The notes: a model not told the origin generated them from the letters alone. A DNA stretch of 64,000 bases from Microbispora sp. ZYX-F-249 (GCF_039649665.1 NZ_JBDJAW010000021.1:82945-146944), one strand, 5' to 3'. Shown: positions 17,707-26,833, counted from the first letter of the stretch. Numbers and translations: made by a program.

Positions 17707-18258
17707 TCAGTGCAGGAGGGCGTTCGCGATCAGCTCCGCGACCGCGTCGGGGTCGATGTGGTGGCCGGTGAGCAGGCAGATGCTCTCCTGGTACAGCAGG
17801 ACCGCGGCGAAGGTCGCGGCCGCGGCCTCCAGCCGTGCGGCGTCACCGCGGCCGCCCGGCAGGGCGAGCTCCAGGGCGAACCTGGCCCGGCGGATGATCT
17901 CGGCGTTGAGACGGCCGAGGCGCTCCCGTACGGACAGGTGGGTGTCGGCCTCCCGGAACAGGATGCGCCGCATCGCCGGGGACGCGCGCAGCGGCAGCCT
18001 GCGGGCGAGCCGCGACAGCGCCCCCGCCGCGTCGCCGGGGACCGCCTCCACCTCCTCCTCGACCACCACGGTGCGCTCGTCCACCAGCGAGATCAGTACG
18101 TCGATCTTGCGGGGGAAGTAGTGGAAGACCAGGCCCTTGGGCACGCCGGCCAGTTCGGCGATGCGCGCGGTCGGGGTGGCCTCGTAGCCGCCGCCCGCGA
18201 ACAGTTCCTCGGCGGCGTCCAGGATGCGGGTGCGGGCGTCGCCGTCGGGCGGCCGCAT
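17707..18258 (-). CDS. TetR-family transcriptional regulator
   Basis: A 183-residue repressor. The HTH is in ILDAAEELFAGGGYEATPTARIAELAGVPKGLVFHYFPRK, of which the recognition helix is GVPKGLVFHYF. The C-terminal helices form the ligand domain. The start is uncertain: ATG 18258 gives the usual short lead before the HTH; ATG 18327 would add 23 basic residues. It faces away from the symporter operon and converges on WS/DGAT. Target not known. Confidence 0.85.
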   Translation of the reverse strand: MRPPDGDARTRILDAAEELFAGGGYEATPTARIAELAGVPKGLVFHYFPRKIDVLISLVDERTVVVEEEVEAVPGDAAGALSRLARRLPLRASPAMRRILFREADTHLSVRERLGRLNAEIIRRARFALELALPGGRGDAARLEAAAATFAAVLLYQESICLLTGHHIDPDAVAELIANALLH

Positions 18259-18373
18259 CCCTCTCCGCGAGCGTGAACGCGACCACGCCTTGGCCGTCTG
18301 GAGAGGGCTGTCCACGGACCGAACCATAACCAGAGCGGGTGCCCCAACACCATGACGCGAGGGACAGGGCACG

Positions 18374-18415
18374 CATACGCCCGCCCGCCGGCGGTGGCCG
18401 GCGGGCGGGAGTATG
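18374..18415. terminator. Strong hairpin terminator after actP
   Basis: CCCGCCCGCCGGC (18380-18392) and GCCGGCGGGCGGG (18397-18409) form a perfect 13-bp stem around a GGTG loop, extended past one mismatch by CATAC/GTATG. It lies downstream of the actP stop on the minus strand and can also protect the TetR promoter. Confidence 0.7.
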
Positions 18416-18485
18416 GGGGTGCCGGCCCCCGGCGGCGGTGGGTGGCACCGCCGGGAGGCCGGCGACGTACGGCCGGGAACCGGTG

Positions 18486-20096
18486 TCAGTGGCTCGTTGC
18501 CTTCTCGGCTCCGAGGCCGGTCAGCGAGCGGACCTCGATCTCGGCGTACTTCGGAGCGTTGTACTCCTTGCTCAGGATCGTGCCGAGGTAGCCGCACAGG
18601 AAGCCGATCGGGATCGAGAAGATGCCCGGGTTCGACAGCGGGATCAGGTGGAAGTCGGCGTCGGGGAACATCGCCGTCGGCGCGCCCGAGACGACCGGCG
18701 AGAAGATCACCAGCACCACGGCGGAGACCAGGCCGCCGTAGATGGCCGAGACCGCGCCCGCCGTGTTGAATCTCTTCCAGAACAGGCTGTAGAGGATCGC
18801 CGGCAGGTTGCCCGACGCGGCGACCGCGAAGGCCAGCGAGACCAGGAAGGCCACGTTGAGCGACTGGGCGAAGATGCTCAGCGCGATCGCGACCGCGCCG
18901 ATCACGAACGCGGCGACGCGGGCGACCACGACCTCCTGACGCTCGGTGGCGGTGCCCCGCTTGAAGACGTGGGCGTACAGGTCGTGGGCGAAGCTGGAGG
19001 AGGACGCGAGGGTCAGGCCCGCGACGACCGCGAGGATCGTGGCGAACGCGACCGCCGCGATGACCGCCAGCAGCACCGTGCCGCCGACGTCGCCGAAGAT
19101 GTCCTGGCCCACCTGCTGGGCGAGCAGCGGGGCCGCCGTGTTGCCGGCCTTGTCGGCCTCGGCGATCGTCTTCGAGCCCACCACGGCGGCGGCGCCGAAG
19201 CCGAGCACCAGCGTCAGCAGGTAGAACACGCCGATGATGCCGATGCCCCACATGACCGACTTGCGGGCGTCCCTGGCGGTCGGCACCGTGTAGAAGCGGA
19301 TGAGGACGTGCGGCAGTCCGGCGGTGCCGAGGACCAGGGCCAGGCCGAGGCTGATCAGGTCGATCTTGCCCCAGACGCCCTGGGCGTCCGTGCCGTACTT
19401 GAGACCGGGCTTGAGGAACGCCTCGCCCTTGCCGCTCGCGCTCGCGGCGTCGCCGAGCAGCCCGGACAGGTTGAAGCCGAACTTGCCGAGCACGAGCAGG
19501 GTGATCAGCGCCGCGCCGACCATCAGCATGACGGCCTTGACGATCTGCACCCAGGTGGTGCCCTTCATGCCGCCGAACACGACATAGATGATCATCAGCA
19601 GGCCGACCGCGATGATCGTTACGATCTTGCCGGCCTCGGAGTGGACGCCGAGCAGCAGGCCGACGAGCGCGCCCGCGCCGACCATCTGCGCGAGCAGGTA
19701 GAAGATGCTCACGACGATCGTGGACACGCCGGCCGCCGTACGGACCGGGCGCGGCGACATCCGGAACGCCAGCACGTCGGCCATCGTGTACTTGCCGGAG
19801 TTGCGCATGAGCTCGGCGACGAGCAGCAGCGCCACCAGCCAGGCCACGAGGAAGCCGATGGAGTAGAGGAAGCCGTCGTAGCCCGACAGCGCGATGATGC
19901 CGGCGATGCCGAGGAACGACGCGGCCGACATGTAGTCGCCGCCGATCGCCAGGCCGTTCTGCAGGCCGCTGAACGACCGGCCGCCGGCGTAGAAGTCGGA
20001 CGCGCTCTTGGTGTTGCGGCTGGCCCAGAACGTGATGGCGAGCGTACCGGCGACGAAGACGACGAAGAGGATCGTGGACAGCGTCTCGTGACTCAC
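18486..20096 (-). CDS. actP: Cation/acetate symporter ActP-type, solute:sodium symporter family
   Basis: A 536-residue membrane protein with about 13 helices. Family signatures include SASDFYAGGRSFSGLQNG, IGGDYMSAASFLGIAG (sodium-site helix), GGMKGTTWVQ and GTAGLPHVLIRFYTVP. ActP moves acetate, and in some species glyoxylate or pyruvate, together with a cation. It starts at a GTG that overlaps the stop of the DUF485 gene by four bases (GTGA), the standard yjcH-actP arrangement. A Crp-like palindrome lies upstream of the pair. Confidence 0.93.
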   Translation of the reverse strand: MSHETLSTILFVVFVAGTLAITFWASRNTKSASDFYAGGRSFSGLQNGLAIGGDYMSAASFLGIAGIIALSGYDGFLYSIGFLVAWLVALLLVAELMRNSGKYTMADVLAFRMSPRPVRTAAGVSTIVVSIFYLLAQMVGAGALVGLLLGVHSEAGKIVTIIAVGLLMIIYVVFGGMKGTTWVQIVKAVMLMVGAALITLLVLGKFGFNLSGLLGDAASASGKGEAFLKPGLKYGTDAQGVWGKIDLISLGLALVLGTAGLPHVLIRFYTVPTARDARKSVMWGIGIIGVFYLLTLVLGFGAAAVVGSKTIAEADKAGNTAAPLLAQQVGQDIFGDVGGTVLLAVIAAVAFATILAVVAGLTLASSSSFAHDLYAHVFKRGTATERQEVVVARVAAFVIGAVAIALSIFAQSLNVAFLVSLAFAVAASGNLPAILYSLFWKRFNTAGAVSAIYGGLVSAVVLVIFSPVVSGAPTAMFPDADFHLIPLSNPGIFSIPIGFLCGYLGTILSKEYNAPKYAEIEVRSLTGLGAEKATSH

Positions 20097-20437
20097 TTGG
20101 CGCCCTCCCCGACCTCGTCGCGGCTCTCGGCCTCGCCGCGCAGCTCGTCGGCGATCGGGTCGAGCTTGGCCGCCGCGTGCCGCGAGTACGCCCAGGCGAT
20201 CAGGAACGTCGAGACGAACTGCAGCACGCCGAAGACGAGGGCGACGTTGATGTTGCCGAACAGCTTGGTGCCCATGAAGTCGCGGGCGAACCCGGAGAGC
20301 ACCACATAGAGCAGATACCACGCCAGGAAGGCGACGGTCATGGGGAAGGCCCAGGAACGGTAGCGGCGGCGCAGCTCCTGGAACTGCTCACCCGCCTGTA
20401 TACGCTCATAAACCGATGGATCGTGCTGGACGGTCAC
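20093..20437 (-). CDS. DUF485 small membrane protein, symporter partner
   Basis: A 114-residue protein with two membrane helices (PMTVAFLAWYLLYVVLSGF and NVALVFGVLQFVSTFLIAW) and the FARDFMGTKLFGN block of DUF485 (YjcH). The family is nearly always encoded just before ActP and is thought to help it. Starts at GTG 20437 with a strong GGAGGAG six bases upstream. Confidence 0.9.
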   Translation of the reverse strand: MTVQHDPSVYERIQAGEQFQELRRRYRSWAFPMTVAFLAWYLLYVVLSGFARDFMGTKLFGNINVALVFGVLQFVSTFLIAWAYSRHAAAKLDPIADELRGEAESRDEVGEGAK

Positions 20438-20453
20438 AAGATCTCCTCCGGCA

Positions 20454-20471
20454 AAGTGATCTGAATCACTT
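20454..20471 (-). promoter_or_regulatory. Crp/GlxR-like palindromic operator before DUF485-actP
   Basis: AAGTGAT (20454-20460) and ATCACTT (20465-20471) are perfect inverted arms around CTGA. The core GTGA-N6-TCAC matches the Crp/GlxR consensus. It ends 17 bases before the start codon, overlapping or just downstream of the likely transcription start (TACGTT at 20473-20478 as a -10), a position that fits repression better than activation. Confidence 0.55.
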
Positions 20472-20617
20472 CAACGTAGGAGCGCGACGCGTCCGCCGAC
20501 GAGTCCCGATGCCCGCCGTGTCGCCCAGCCGTACCGCCCGCTCGTTCACATGGCGCATCCATGCGACGAATGGTCGTTTGCACGCGCCGAGCGGTCCGGC
20601 GGCCACCGGCGGACGAC

Positions 20618-22093
20618 CTACATGTACCGCGGGTGCCAGTCGCCGCGGTCGACGTTCAGCGTCTCCGGGGTGTGCAGGCGGACCATGGTGCGCGCGACGC
20701 CGCGCGGCACCCGCGACGGCGTGAGCAGCGACACCACCACCATGACCGTGAACGACACGGGCACCGTCCAGGCCGCTGGCTGGGCCAGCAGCGACCCCGC
20801 CCAGCCGGAGTGCGGTCCGCCGGTGATGGTGACCACGACCGCCGCGCAGGCCAGCCCTCCGCCGGCCAGCAACCCCGCCATCGCCCCCGCCGTCGTCAGC
20901 CTGCGCCACCAGATGCCGAGCACGAGCAGCGGGCAGAACGACGAGGCGGCCACGGCGAACGCCAGCCCCACCACGGTCGCCACCGGCAGCGACCGGGCCG
21001 CGCCGGCCAGCGCGAGCGGCACGAGCACCGCGAGCACGGTCGCGACGCGGAACGCGCGCACCCCGCCGCGCAGGATGTCCTGCGCGATCACCCCGGCGAC
21101 CGACACCGTCAGCCCCGACGACGTCGACAGGAACGCCGCGAACGCCCCCGCGGTCACCAGCGCGGTCAGGAACTCGCCCACCGGCCCGCCGACCAGCCGG
21201 CCGGGCAGCGCGATGACCACCGTGTCGCTCTCCGGCATGCCGTAGACGTGGCCGAGGTAGCCGTACACGGCCGGCATCAGGTAGAAGGCGCCGAGCAGCG
21301 TCAGCACGAGAAGCGTGGTCCGGCGCGCGGCCCGGCCGTCGGGATTGGTGTAGAAGCGGACGAGCACGTGCGGCAGCCCCATCGTCCCGAGGAACGTCGC
21401 GAGGATCAGCGAGTAGGTCTCGTAGACCGGGTGCTCGCGCCCGTGCAGCGGCAGCGCCCACTCGTCCCCCGGGGCGAGCCCGGGCGTCCCGTCGGACCAC
21501 CAGGCCACGAGCATGAACGCCAGCGGCACCGCCAGCGCGGTCAGCTTCAGCCAGTACTGGAACGCCTGGACGAAGGTGATCGACCGCATGCCGCCCGACA
21601 GCACGTTGGTCGCGACCACCACCGCCACCAGCAGGCTGCCCGCCCACGGCGGCGCCCCGGTGATCGTACGGAAGACCAGCCCGGCGCTCTGGAACTGCGG
21701 CATGAGGTACAGCCAGCCGATCAGCACGACGAGCACGCTCGACAGCCGCCGCACCGTCATCGACTCCAGGCGCGCCTCGGCGAAGTCGGGCAGGGTGTAG
21801 GCCCCCGACCGCCGCAGCGGCGCCGACACCAGCACGAGCAGCACGAGATAGCCGCCGGTCCAGCCGACCGGCAGCCAGAGCATGTCCGCGCCGAAGGTGA
21901 GGATCAGGCCCGCGATGCCGAGGAAGGAGGCCGCCGACAGGTACTCGCCCCCGATCGCCGAGGCGTTCCACAGCGGCGACACCGTACGCGAGGCGACGTA
22001 GAAGTCCGACGTGGTGCGGGACATCCGGATGCCGAACGCACCGATGAGCACGGTCGCCAGCATCACCAGGACGACCGCGGCGATCTGGCTCAC
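20618..22093 (-). CDS. Second solute:sodium symporter (acetate/pyruvate type)
   Basis: A 491-residue transporter of the same family as ActP, with RTTSDFYVASRTVSPLWNA, IGGEYLSAASFLGIAGLIL, GGMRSITFVQAFQYW and GTMGLPHVLVRFYTNP. It has about 12 helices and is shorter in the large loops than the neighbouring ActP, so it is a paralogue and not a tandem copy. It begins at a GTG 13 bases after the small membrane protein upstream and forms an operon with that gene and the LytTR regulator, which may control it in response to a short carboxylate such as acetate or pyruvate. Confidence 0.9.
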   Translation of the reverse strand: MSQIAAVVLVMLATVLIGAFGIRMSRTTSDFYVASRTVSPLWNASAIGGEYLSAASFLGIAGLILTFGADMLWLPVGWTGGYLVLLVLVSAPLRRSGAYTLPDFAEARLESMTVRRLSSVLVVLIGWLYLMPQFQSAGLVFRTITGAPPWAGSLLVAVVVATNVLSGGMRSITFVQAFQYWLKLTALAVPLAFMLVAWWSDGTPGLAPGDEWALPLHGREHPVYETYSLILATFLGTMGLPHVLVRFYTNPDGRAARRTTLLVLTLLGAFYLMPAVYGYLGHVYGMPESDTVVIALPGRLVGGPVGEFLTALVTAGAFAAFLSTSSGLTVSVAGVIAQDILRGGVRAFRVATVLAVLVPLALAGAARSLPVATVVGLAFAVAASSFCPLLVLGIWWRRLTTAGAMAGLLAGGGLACAAVVVTITGGPHSGWAGSLLAQPAAWTVPVSFTVMVVVSLLTPSRVPRGVARTMVRLHTPETLNVDRGDWHPRYM

Positions 22094-22106
22094 CGGCGTG
22101 CCGTCC

Positions 22107-22538
22107 TCACCGGCGCTCCACGAGGTCGGCGAAGTCCCGCTCGTTGCGCTCGGCCTGCCGCACGTACAGCCAGGCGCCCGCGACGAGCGCCGGGTAGACC
22201 AGCCCCGCGAGCACGACCCACGGCAGCGGCAGCCCGAGCAGCTGGACCGCCCGCAGCTCCGGGGCCAGCAGGAACAGCAGCGGCAGGCCGCCCACGACGC
22301 AGGCCAGCACGGTGCACACGAACAACGCCAGGCGGAACTGGGTCCGCACCAGCGAGCCCATGTAGACCTCGCCCAGGCGGGTCTGCTCGTCGATCTCCCG
22401 GGTGAGCGGGTGCCGCGGCCGACGCGCCGCCGCCGTGCGGGGGCTGGTCACCGTCACCCTGCGGGGCTTTCCGCCCGGCGCCGCCGCCTCGCCCTGTCCG
22501 CGCGCGCCCGTCGCCGCTTTGCGGGGCTTGCCGGTCAC
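22107..22538 (-). CDS. Small membrane protein, DUF485-like symporter partner
   Basis: A 143-residue protein with a basic, low-complexity N-terminus (about 45 residues) followed by two membrane helices (LALFVCTVLACVVGGLPLLFLL, in part, and WVVLAGLVYPALVAGAWLYV). It takes the DUF485 position before a symporter and has the same two-helix topology, but the FxGTKLFG block is absent, so the relation is inferred. GTG start at 22538, 19 bases after the LytTR stop. Confidence 0.75.
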   Translation of the reverse strand: MTGKPRKAATGARGQGEAAAPGGKPRRVTVTSPRTAAARRPRHPLTREIDEQTRLGEVYMGSLVRTQFRLALFVCTVLACVVGGLPLLFLLAPELRAVQLLGLPLPWVVLAGLVYPALVAGAWLYVRQAERNERDFADLVERR

Positions 22539-22557
22539 CGCCCGGACTCCGCGGCGC

Positions 22558-23307
22558 TCACCGGGCCTGGCCCTTCCTGGCCCGGCGGACGAGCAGGTCG
22601 CGCAGCTCCCGCGTGTGGCGGCGGCTCACCGGGATCTCGGTGTCGCCCACCCGCACCACGCACTTGCCCGAGTCGATGTGCAGCTCGTCGATGTGCTTGA
22701 CCGCGACGAGATGGCTGCGATGGACGCGCAGGAACCCGGCCGACGCCCAGCGTTCCTCCAGCGTGGCCAGCGGGATGCGGACCAGGTGGCTGCCGGTCGC
22801 CGTGTGCAGCCGCGCGTAGTCGCCCTGCGCCTCGACGTAGCGCACCTCGGTGCTGGCCACGAACCGGGTGACGCCGCCCAGCTCGACCGGGATCGTGTCC
22901 GCCTGCGGTCCCTCTCCCTGCTCGCCCCGGCTGCCGCACACCCGGCGGATCGCCTCGGCCAGCCGCTCCGGCCGTACGGGCTTGAGCAGGTAGTCCTCGG
23001 CCTTCAGCTCGAACGCGTCGACGGCGTGGGCCTCGTACGCCGTCACGAAGACGATCTTCGGGGGCCGGGTGAACTGGGTCAGCAGCCGCCCCAGCACCAC
23101 CCCGTCGAGCCCGCGCATGCGGATGTCGAGGAAGACCGCATCCACCGGCTTGCCGTCCGCGATCGCGCGGTCGAGCAGCCGCAGCGCGGCGGCTCCGTCG
23201 CGGGCGGTCAGCACGTCGCCGATCCGGGGGTCCGCGCGCAGCAGGTAGGCGACGTCCTCCAGCGCGGGCTGCTCGTCGTCAACCGCCAGAACCCGCAGAC
23301 CGCTCAC
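22558..23307 (-). CDS. LytTR-family response regulator
   Basis: A 249-residue regulator. The receiver domain shows the acidic pair VDDE, the phospho-acceptor in VFLDIRMRGLDG, threonine FVTAYE and lysine LLKPVRP. The C-terminal LytTR DNA-binding domain has RFVASTEVRYVEAQGDY and FLRVHRSHLVAVKHID. GTG 23307 has GAGAGGGG just upstream and puts the first strand at the N-terminus; longer starts at 23334 and 23367 are less likely. It precedes the second symporter pair and is the expected partner of the LytS-type kinase at 24.1-25.3 kb. Confidence 0.9.
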   Translation of the reverse strand: MSGLRVLAVDDEQPALEDVAYLLRADPRIGDVLTARDGAAALRLLDRAIADGKPVDAVFLDIRMRGLDGVVLGRLLTQFTRPPKIVFVTAYEAHAVDAFELKAEDYLLKPVRPERLAEAIRRVCGSRGEQGEGPQADTIPVELGGVTRFVASTEVRYVEAQGDYARLHTATGSHLVRIPLATLEERWASAGFLRVHRSHLVAVKHIDELHIDSGKCVVRVGDTEIPVSRRHTRELRDLLVRRARKGQAR

Positions 23308-23415
23308 GATCACCCCTCTCACCGACCGATCCATAAGAGAGTGATGACCGGAACGTGCCGAAGTCAACGCCTCCTCATCACGACCGCATCACGGCTCGGA
23401 TCGCGGTGGTCAGGG

Positions 23416-24009
23416 TCAGCCCGGGCGGCGGCGGAGCAGCGCCCCGGGGTCGAGCGTCACCCGGAACGGCTCGTCGAGCGTCACCGGCTCCCCCATCCGC
23501 ACGTCGTGCCGCTGGCGATATTCGCCCGCGGCGAGCTCGAAGACGATGAGGCGCGGCTCCGGCTGGTCGAGACGGACCACCCAGTAGAACGGGATGCCGA
23601 TGCTCGCGTAGACCTGACGCTTGGTGATCATGTCGCGGGTGATCGCGTCCTTGCCGGTGATCTCGGTGGCGATCAGGACGTCGTGCCCCTTGAGCAGGTC
23701 GTAGCCGCCCTCGGCCAGCTTGCCCGGCACGGTGACCAGATCGGGACTGCGGTAGCCGGACAATGGGCCCGGAACGTCGACGTCGACCGGGCCGATCGTG
23801 ATCAGATCCAGCCCGGCGTCCTCGGCCGCGTCATCGAGGATGCGCATCAGCCGGTTGGCGACGTACTGGTGCTCGGGTGCGGGGGAGTTCATGACCAGGA
23901 GGTTCCCGTCCTCGATCTCGTACCGGAATCCTTCCGGCAGGTCGCGCGTATCGTCCCGGGTCCACGGGTAATCGGTCCCGTGCTGGTCGAACTCGATCGT
24001 CACGCTCAT
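23416..24009 (-). CDS. Uma2-family (DUF820) restriction-endonuclease-fold protein
   Basis: A 197-residue PD-(D/E)XK-fold protein of the Uma2 family, with LPEGFRYEIEDGNLLVMNSP, YRSPDLVTVP, EITGKDAITRDMITKRQVYA and IPFYWVVRLDQPEP blocks. Catalytic residues would be the Asp of SPDLV and the Glu/Lys of TEITGKD. Uma2 genes are abundant and mobile in actinobacteria, function unproven. ATG 24009 has GGAGG upstream. It sits between response regulator and kinase, apparently splitting an older pair. Confidence 0.88.
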   Translation of the reverse strand: MSVTIEFDQHGTDYPWTRDDTRDLPEGFRYEIEDGNLLVMNSPAPEHQYVANRLMRILDDAAEDAGLDLITIGPVDVDVPGPLSGYRSPDLVTVPGKLAEGGYDLLKGHDVLIATEITGKDAITRDMITKRQVYASIGIPFYWVVRLDQPEPRLIVFELAAGEYRQRHDVRMGEPVTLDEPFRVTLDPGALLRRRPG

Positions 24010-24122
24010 CAGCTTAGAACCTCCGGGCAAGGGGCGGCCTGACCAGTGCGGACACTAACAGTAATCGGATCGATACGCACAGCTTTTCGAATGGTCAGGA
24101 CGCGAGGGGCACGACCCTCGGC

Positions 24123-25301
24123 TCAAGTCCGGACGCCGGGGTGATACTTGGGGACCCGTACGGCGACCTTGGTGCCGGCGCCCTCCCCGGTCTCCACCAC
24201 GAGGCCGTACTCGTCGCCGTAGACCTGGCGCAGCCGCTCGTCGACGTTGGCCACGCCGATGCCGCCCGCGCCCGAGCGGTCCTCCCCCGCCAGCACCCGC
24301 CGCAGCCGTTCGGGGTCCATTCCGACGCCGTCGTCCTCGACGGTGATGACGCACTCCGCGCCCGCGTCCTCGGCGACGATCGTGATCCGGCCCACGCCCG
24401 GCTTGGCCTCCAGGCCGTGCCGTACGGCGTTCTCCACGAGCGGCTGCAGGCACAGGAACGGCACGGCCACGGGCAGCACCTCCGGCGCGATGCGCAGCGT
24501 GACCTCGAGCTGATCGCCGAACCTGGCCCGCTCGAGCGTGAGGTAGCGGTCGATCGAGCGCAGCTCCTCGGCCAGGGTGGTGAAGTCGCCGTGCCGCCGG
24601 AAGGAGTAGCGGGTGAAGTCGGCGAACTCCAGCAGCAGTTCCCTGGCCTGCTCGGGGTCGGTGCGGACGAACGACGCGATGGTGGTCAGCGAGTTGTAGA
24701 TGAAGTGGGGCGAGATCTGCGCCCGCAGCGCCCGGACCTCCGCCTCCATCAGCATGGTCCGGGAGCGGTCGAGCTCGGCCAGCTCCAGCTGGGAGTCCAC
24801 CCATCGCGCGACCTCCTGCGCCGCCCGCACGAGCCCGGCCGAGGCGTGGTCGCCGTACGCCGCGAGCGAGCCGACGACGCGGTCGTCGGTGGTGAGCGGG
24901 ACGACGACGGCGTGCCTGACGGGGCACTCGGGCCGGGTGCAGTCGAGCGCGAGCACCTGGGTGCGGCCGTCCTTCAGCGTCTCCGCGGCGTGCTCGAACG
25001 CGTCGGCCGCGTGGTGGTCGCCCGCGCCGTCGTAGACGAGCAGCTCCTCCACGTTGGTGACGGCGATGGCCGGGGAGCCGAGCAGCTCGCGCAGGTGCCG
25101 CGACGCCTTGAGCGCCCCGGCCTGGGTGAGCCCGGCACGCAGCGGCGGCGCGGCCAGCGACGCGGTGTGCAGCGTCTCGAAGGTCGCCCGCTCGGCGGGA
25201 CTGCTGCCGAGGTCGCGGCGGCCGCGCAGCACCCGCCACAGCACGACGGCCGGCACGGCGACGAGGACGGCGACGACGAGCGCGGTGACGACCGGTTCCA
25301 C
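24123..25301 (-). CDS. LytS-type sensor histidine kinase
   Basis: A 392-residue kinase with one N-terminal membrane helix (VVTALVVAVLVAVPAVVLW), a GAF-like sensor domain (AIAVTNVEELLVYDGAG, then CPVRHAVVVPL), and a His_kinase/HATPase pair. The phospho-acceptor helix reads LRAQISPHFIYNSLTTIASF, the N-box LQPLVENAVRHGLE, the G-box EDDGVGM. It matches the LytS/YpdA class, whose partners are LytTR regulators. GTG 25301 is preceded by GGGGGTAGG. A cysteine pair in LDCTRPECP could be redox- or metal-sensitive. Confidence 0.9.
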   Translation of the reverse strand: MEPVVTALVVAVLVAVPAVVLWRVLRGRRDLGSSPAERATFETLHTASLAAPPLRAGLTQAGALKASRHLRELLGSPAIAVTNVEELLVYDGAGDHHAADAFEHAAETLKDGRTQVLALDCTRPECPVRHAVVVPLTTDDRVVGSLAAYGDHASAGLVRAAQEVARWVDSQLELAELDRSRTMLMEAEVRALRAQISPHFIYNSLTTIASFVRTDPEQARELLLEFADFTRYSFRRHGDFTTLAEELRSIDRYLTLERARFGDQLEVTLRIAPEVLPVAVPFLCLQPLVENAVRHGLEAKPGVGRITIVAEDAGAECVITVEDDGVGMDPERLRRVLAGEDRSGAGGIGVANVDERLRQVYGDEYGLVVETGEGAGTKVAVRVPKYHPGVRT

Positions 25302-25409
25302 GCCGCCGCAGCCTACCCCCCGTCCGCCCACCCGCCCGCTCGCGCGGCGGCGAACGGTCGTCATCGCGCGCCGGGACGCTCCGGCACTCGACGGCGGCGC
25401 TCCCGGGGC

Positions 25410-26315
25410 CTAACCGGCGGGCGTCTTGTGGACGAACGCGGCGACCGCCTCGCCCAGCTCGCGGCCCGCGTCCTCCTGCAGGAAGTGACCGGCGCCGGCG
25501 ATGACGGGGTGGTCGAGCCCCGCCGCGCCGCGCATGGACTTCTTCAGGATCGGCGCCATGCCGCCGGTGATGGGGTCGCGGTCGGAGAACGCCACGAGGA
25601 ACGGCAGGCCGAGGTTGATGAGCGTCTCCCAGGCGGCACGGTTGGCGGGGGACGCGGGGTCGCCGGGAGTGATCGGAACCAGGCCCGGCATCGCCCGCGG
25701 CCCGGCCTTGAACTCCTCCGAGGGGAACGGCGCGTCGTAGGCCCGCCGTACGGGCTCGGACAGCTCGGTGACGCAGCCGGACTGGACGAACCGGGCGATG
25801 TCGAGCACCGGTGCCTTCTCGACGGCCTCCCGGAAGCGGTGCCACACCTCCGGCATCGGGATGTCGCCGGTCGGCAGGCCGGTGTTGGCGGCGACGACCC
25901 GGGCGAACCGGTCCGGATGCTCGGCGACGAGCCGCAGTCCGATCAGCCCGCCCCAGTCCTGGCCCACCACCGTCACGCCATCGAGGCCGAGCGCGTCGAA
26001 GGCGAGCGACCGCACCCATTCCACGTGCCGGGCATAGGTGTGGTCCTCCGGGCGGGACGGCTTGTCGGAGCGGCCGAAGCCCACCAGGTCGGGGGCGACG
26101 GCCCGGCAGCCCGCCTCGGCCAGCACGGCGATGACGTGCCGATAGAGGAACGACCAGCTCGGCTCCCCGTGCAGCAGCAGCACCGGCGGGCCGTCCGCGG
26201 GACCCGCCTCGACGTACGCCATCCGGGCGCCGCCGGTCACCTCGGCGTAGCGGGGTTCGTAGGGGAAGTCCGGCAGCTCGGCGAAGCGCTCGTCAGGGGT
26301 ACGCAGGAAATCCAT
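25410..26315 (-). CDS. Haloalkane dehalogenase
   Basis: A 301-residue alpha/beta hydrolase. The oxyanion motif HGEPSWSFLYRH is that of haloalkane dehalogenases (HGxP with adjacent Trp), the nucleophile is Asp in VVGQDWGGL (about residue 119), and a late His lies in GAGHFLQEDAG. Length agrees with the mycobacterial DmbA/DhmA group. The enzyme cleaves carbon-halogen bonds hydrolytically; natural substrates are generally unknown. ATG 26315 with AAAGGA upstream. It may be read with the genes to its right (80-base gap). Confidence 0.9.
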   Translation of the reverse strand: MDFLRTPDERFAELPDFPYEPRYAEVTGGARMAYVEAGPADGPPVLLLHGEPSWSFLYRHVIAVLAEAGCRAVAPDLVGFGRSDKPSRPEDHTYARHVEWVRSLAFDALGLDGVTVVGQDWGGLIGLRLVAEHPDRFARVVAANTGLPTGDIPMPEVWHRFREAVEKAPVLDIARFVQSGCVTELSEPVRRAYDAPFPSEEFKAGPRAMPGLVPITPGDPASPANRAAWETLINLGLPFLVAFSDRDPITGGMAPILKKSMRGAAGLDHPVIAGAGHFLQEDAGRELGEAVAAFVHKTPAG

Positions 26316-26395
26316 GCTGTGGTCCTTTACGACGTAGGTTCGTCGGATACGACAGGGTGGGCGGGGCGCGGGACGCACCGCACGGGGCGGGGGCG

Positions 26396-26833
26396 TCAGT
26401 CAGAACCCGCGGGCGCCTCCAGTGCGGCGCGGATACGGGCGGCGTAGTCCTCCATCTCGGCGTCGCCGTCGTACTTGACCCGGGGCCAGAAGAAGCCGCG
26501 CAGGCCGTCCTTGCGGTTGCGCGGCACGACGTGGACGTGCAGGTGGGGCACGCTCTGACTGATCCGGTTGTTCATCGCGACGAACGTTCCGGCCGCGCCG
26601 GTGCCCGCCTCGACCGCACGCGCGACGGCCTGGACCCGGCCGAAGAACGGCCCGACCGATGCCGGCGGAAGGTCCGGCAGGGTCTCGGCGTGGCCGCGCG
26701 GCACGACGAGCACGTGCCCCTTGAAAACCGGCCGGGCGTCGAGGAAGGCCGCCGCGACCTCGTCGTCCAGCACCACGTGGGCGGGCCGCTCCCCCGCCGC
26801 GATCTCACAGAACACGCAGCCGTCCACGGTCAC
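26396..26833 (-). CDS. HIT-family nucleotide hydrolase
   Basis: A 145-residue histidine-triad protein: CVFCEIAAGERPAHVV at the N-terminus (two Cys of a possible zinc site), FKGHVLVVPRGHAETL, and the triad HLHVHVVPR. HIT proteins hydrolyse nucleotide phosphoramidates or dinucleotides. GTG start overlaps the acyl-CoA dehydrogenase stop by four bases (GTGA). Confidence 0.92.
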   Translation of the reverse strand: MTVDGCVFCEIAAGERPAHVVLDDEVAAAFLDARPVFKGHVLVVPRGHAETLPDLPPASVGPFFGRVQAVARAVEAGTGAAGTFVAMNNRISQSVPHLHVHVVPRNRKDGLRGFFWPRVKYDGDAEMEDYAARIRAALEAPAGSD

